A DNA stretch of 64,000 bases from Mangrovibacterium sp041596335. Its GTDB lineage: Bacteria > Bacteroidota > Bacteroidia > Bacteroidales > Prolixibacteraceae. Of the stretch, positions 62,450 to 64,000 are shown in pieces. The notes under the pieces are model-generated. The model ran no database searches. It was not told the origin of the DNA and was given only the letters and a program-made list of their open reading frames with translations. The position numbers were made by a program, and so were the translations under genes. The first letter of the stretch is position 1; each line of letters starts with the position of its first letter. Location of the stretch: positions 1 through 64,000 of the forward strand of contig NZ_JBFHIT010000026.1 of NCBI RefSeq assembly GCF_041596335.1, given 5' to 3'.

Positions 62450-64000
62450 TTAGTTCGCTGATGACACCATATCTTTTTCTAATTTACAATTTGACTTAAC
62501 AAGTGTCATTTCGTCGATTAGGTTTTTTGCACCTGCAAATTTGTCGATCGTCCATAAAACAAAGCGGATATCAACTGAAATACATTTTTGAAGTTCCGGT
62601 TCGAAGGCAATATCGCCACTCATAGCTTCCCAGTTACCATCAAATGCAATTCCAATTAGCTGACCTTTACCATTAATGACCGGACTTCCTGAATTCCCGC
62701 CGGTAATATCGTTATTGCTGGTGAAACAAGTCCGAAGTTCTCCGTTAGCATCAGCATAGTCACCAAAATCTTTGGCTTCGTATAGCTCTTTTAATCGCGA
62801 GGGGACATCAAATTCATCATCGCCCGGAATTTCTTTCTCAATATATCCTTTGATGGTTGTATAATAATCGTAACGCACTCCATCGCGCGGTATGTAGTCC
62901 CCAATTGTTCCGTAGGTCAACCGCATGGTACTGTTGGCATCCGGATAAAATTTACGGTCTTGATCCATTTCCAGTAATCCGGCCACAAATAAACGACGCC
63001 CCTCCGACAAGTCGTCCGATGTTTTGTTAACCATTTCGCCTAAAGCAGTTGCCTGAAACAAAATACTTTCCGCAATTTGGAAAACCGGATCTTTCTCAAT
63101 CGCTTTTAGATTTGGTTTCTCAAGAAAAGCGTTCAACTTAGCGGAATCTGCCAAAAACGTTTTCGAATACAGTGCCGCTGTGTAAGCCTGGATATCTCCT
63201 TTATACTTCTTGTTAATTTCATAGAAGAACGTGGGATAATAAGCCGGATCAACATGCTTTTTATAAACTTCGATCAATGCGGCTGCGACCTTCTCGTCGG
63301 TAGCTGCATCAAAGTCTTTGTAAAAGTCTTCAAAGTTTGCCCGTATCCGTTCCACGCTCAACCGAACCCGATCTTCGCCGGCATCAGACTTTAAGGCCTC
63401 TTGCAGTGATTTTAACACGAGTCCTTTCGCGAACAACTCAGGGCCGCGAAACAAGGTTTCCATCAGGTATTCCGATGCCACATCGTCGCGTTGCTCGCTA
63501 TAGGCATTCTCAATCAGCCCGAGTGCTTTGCCATATTTTTGTTTCCGCTCCGGGGTATCATTCAGCCACTCGGTAAACTCAGCTTCCAACGCTCTTTTCT
63601 TCGCAATTACGTTTAAAGCTTCCAGTCCTTTATTCTGACCAATACTGTATTTGTAGTAGTTCGAGCTGCGGGCATACTTCGAAGCATATTGGATATTTGC
63701 CTTTTGGCTTGAATTCATATAGTCTTTTAGAATTGCCAACTTAACCGAACGCGCTTCAATACGCACCGGGTTGGTCACATTCATCGTGTACTCAACACCA
63801 AACGATGACTTATAACGGTTTGTACGTCCCGGATAGCCCATAACCATGGCAAAGTCGCCGTCTTCATAGCCATCGAGCGAAATTGGCAAAAAATGTTTGG
63901 GTTCGTAAGGAACATTGTCTTCCGAATAGTCGGCTGGCTTTCCGTCAGGGCTACAATACACCCGAAACATGCAGAAATCACCGGTATGACGAGGCCACAT
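62450..64000 (-). CDS. S46-family dipeptidyl peptidase, DPP7-like (5' end beyond window)
   Basis: The C-terminal 516 residues of a roughly 700-residue peptidase; the start lies past the right edge. The trypsin-like nucleophile is in NDITGGNSGSPVING, 18 residues before a Gly in IAFDGNWEAMSGD. In this family the residue 18 after the Ser sets P1 choice (Gly in DPP7, Arg in DPP11), so this is DPP7-like with hydrophobic P1 preference. The end (CISVDIRFVLWTIDKFAGAKNLIDEM) is family-typical. It would release dipeptides from peptides in the periplasm, supporting amino-acid use. Confidence is lowered only by truncation. Confidence 0.88.
   Translation of the reverse strand: MWPRHTGDFCMFRVYCSPDGKPADYSEDNVPYEPKHFLPISLDGYEDGDFAMVMGYPGRTNRYKSSFGVEYTMNVTNPVRIEARSVKLAILKDYMNSSQKANIQYASKYARSSNYYKYSIGQNKGLEALNVIAKKRALEAEFTEWLNDTPERKQKYGKALGLIENAYSEQRDDVASEYLMETLFRGPELFAKGLVLKSLQEALKSDAGEDRVRLSVERIRANFEDFYKDFDAATDEKVAAALIEVYKKHVDPAYYPTFFYEINKKYKGDIQAYTAALYSKTFLADSAKLNAFLEKPNLKAIEKDPVFQIAESILFQATALGEMVNKTSDDLSEGRRLFVAGLLEMDQDRKFYPDANSTMRLTYGTIGDYIPRDGVRYDYYTTIKGYIEKEIPGDDEFDVPSRLKELYEAKDFGDYADANGELRTCFTSNNDITGGNSGSPVINGKGQLIGIAFDGNWEAMSGDIAFEPELQKCISVDIRFVLWTIDKFAGAKNLIDEMTLVKSNCKLEKDMVSSAN

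Noticed and set aside
1..64000. CRISPR array, insertion sequence, prophage or integrative element
   Set aside because: No regularly spaced repeats, transposase, integrase or phage genes were seen in any frame.

Overview
The window comes from a Bacteroidota chromosome, most likely a marine polysaccharide degrader of the Marinilabiliales/Prolixibacteraceae type (lineage is inference). Supporting signs are a SusC/SusD pair, three gliding/type IX secretion genes (gldH, porW/sprE, porX), DUF5020, DUF5687 and DUF2807 proteins, a PSP1-domain protein next to holB and gldH, and frequent TAnnTTTG elements (the Bacteroidota -7 promoter box) just upstream of genes. I see no insertion sequences, prophage, CRISPR array or rRNA. 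There is one tRNA, tRNA-Val(GAC).

Region 1 (1-12.4 kb, all minus strand) is an alginate utilisation locus. In transcription order it holds a FadR-type GntR regulator, SusC, SusD, a hairpin, an NRAMP-superfamily transporter, a PL6 alginate lyase lipoprotein, a KdgF-like cupin, a hexuronate-type MFS transporter and an SDR reductase; it probably continues past the left edge. The implied path is: SusCD imports oligosaccharides, the PL6 lyase releases unsaturated uronates, KdgF opens them to DEH, the MFS protein takes them into the cytoplasm, and the SDR reduces DEH to KDG. Upstream of the regulator lies an 0.8 kb non-coding stretch with operator-like dyads, a 10-bp tandem repeat and possible tiny ORFs.

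Region 2 (12.8-33.7 kb) is mixed housekeeping. It has an orphan TPR histidine kinase, tRNA-Val, a purine uptake pair (NCS2 permease plus DUF5020 outer-membrane channel), an acyl-CoA ligase, rimM, a DUF2807 protein, threonylcarbamoyl-AMP synthase with a glycosyltransferase, lysA, a DapF homologue lacking both catalytic cysteines, a ModF-like twin ATPase, TonB, an ABC exporter pair (ATPase plus DUF5687), a lamin-tail secreted protein, asd and a DUF2461 protein. Asd, LysA and DapF all belong to the aspartate/diaminopimelate pathway.

Region 3 (33.7-46.5 kb) has ispD, a TetR-TolC-MFP-RND efflux operon, a lipoprotein of unknown function, a C_GCAxxG_C_C protein, an S9 peptidase and pgk. Region 4 (46.9-58 kb, plus strand) runs holB, ricT-like PSP1 gene, gldH, trmB, an alkyltransferase-like protein, mrp, porW/sprE and porX, mixing replication, tRNA modification and type IX secretion. 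Region 5 (58-64 kb) has the MlaE/MlaF lipid transporter core, manC, a class C beta-lactamase-like serine hydrolase and the C-terminal part of an S46 dipeptidyl peptidase cut by the right edge.

The points most worth a second look are the DapF homologue with serine at both catalytic cysteine positions, the NRAMP-family transporter without the canonical metal motifs inside an alginate locus, the paired FadR-like operators 22 bp apart, and a 132-bp nested inverted repeat between two convergent genes. I found no complete system that I can call new with confidence.
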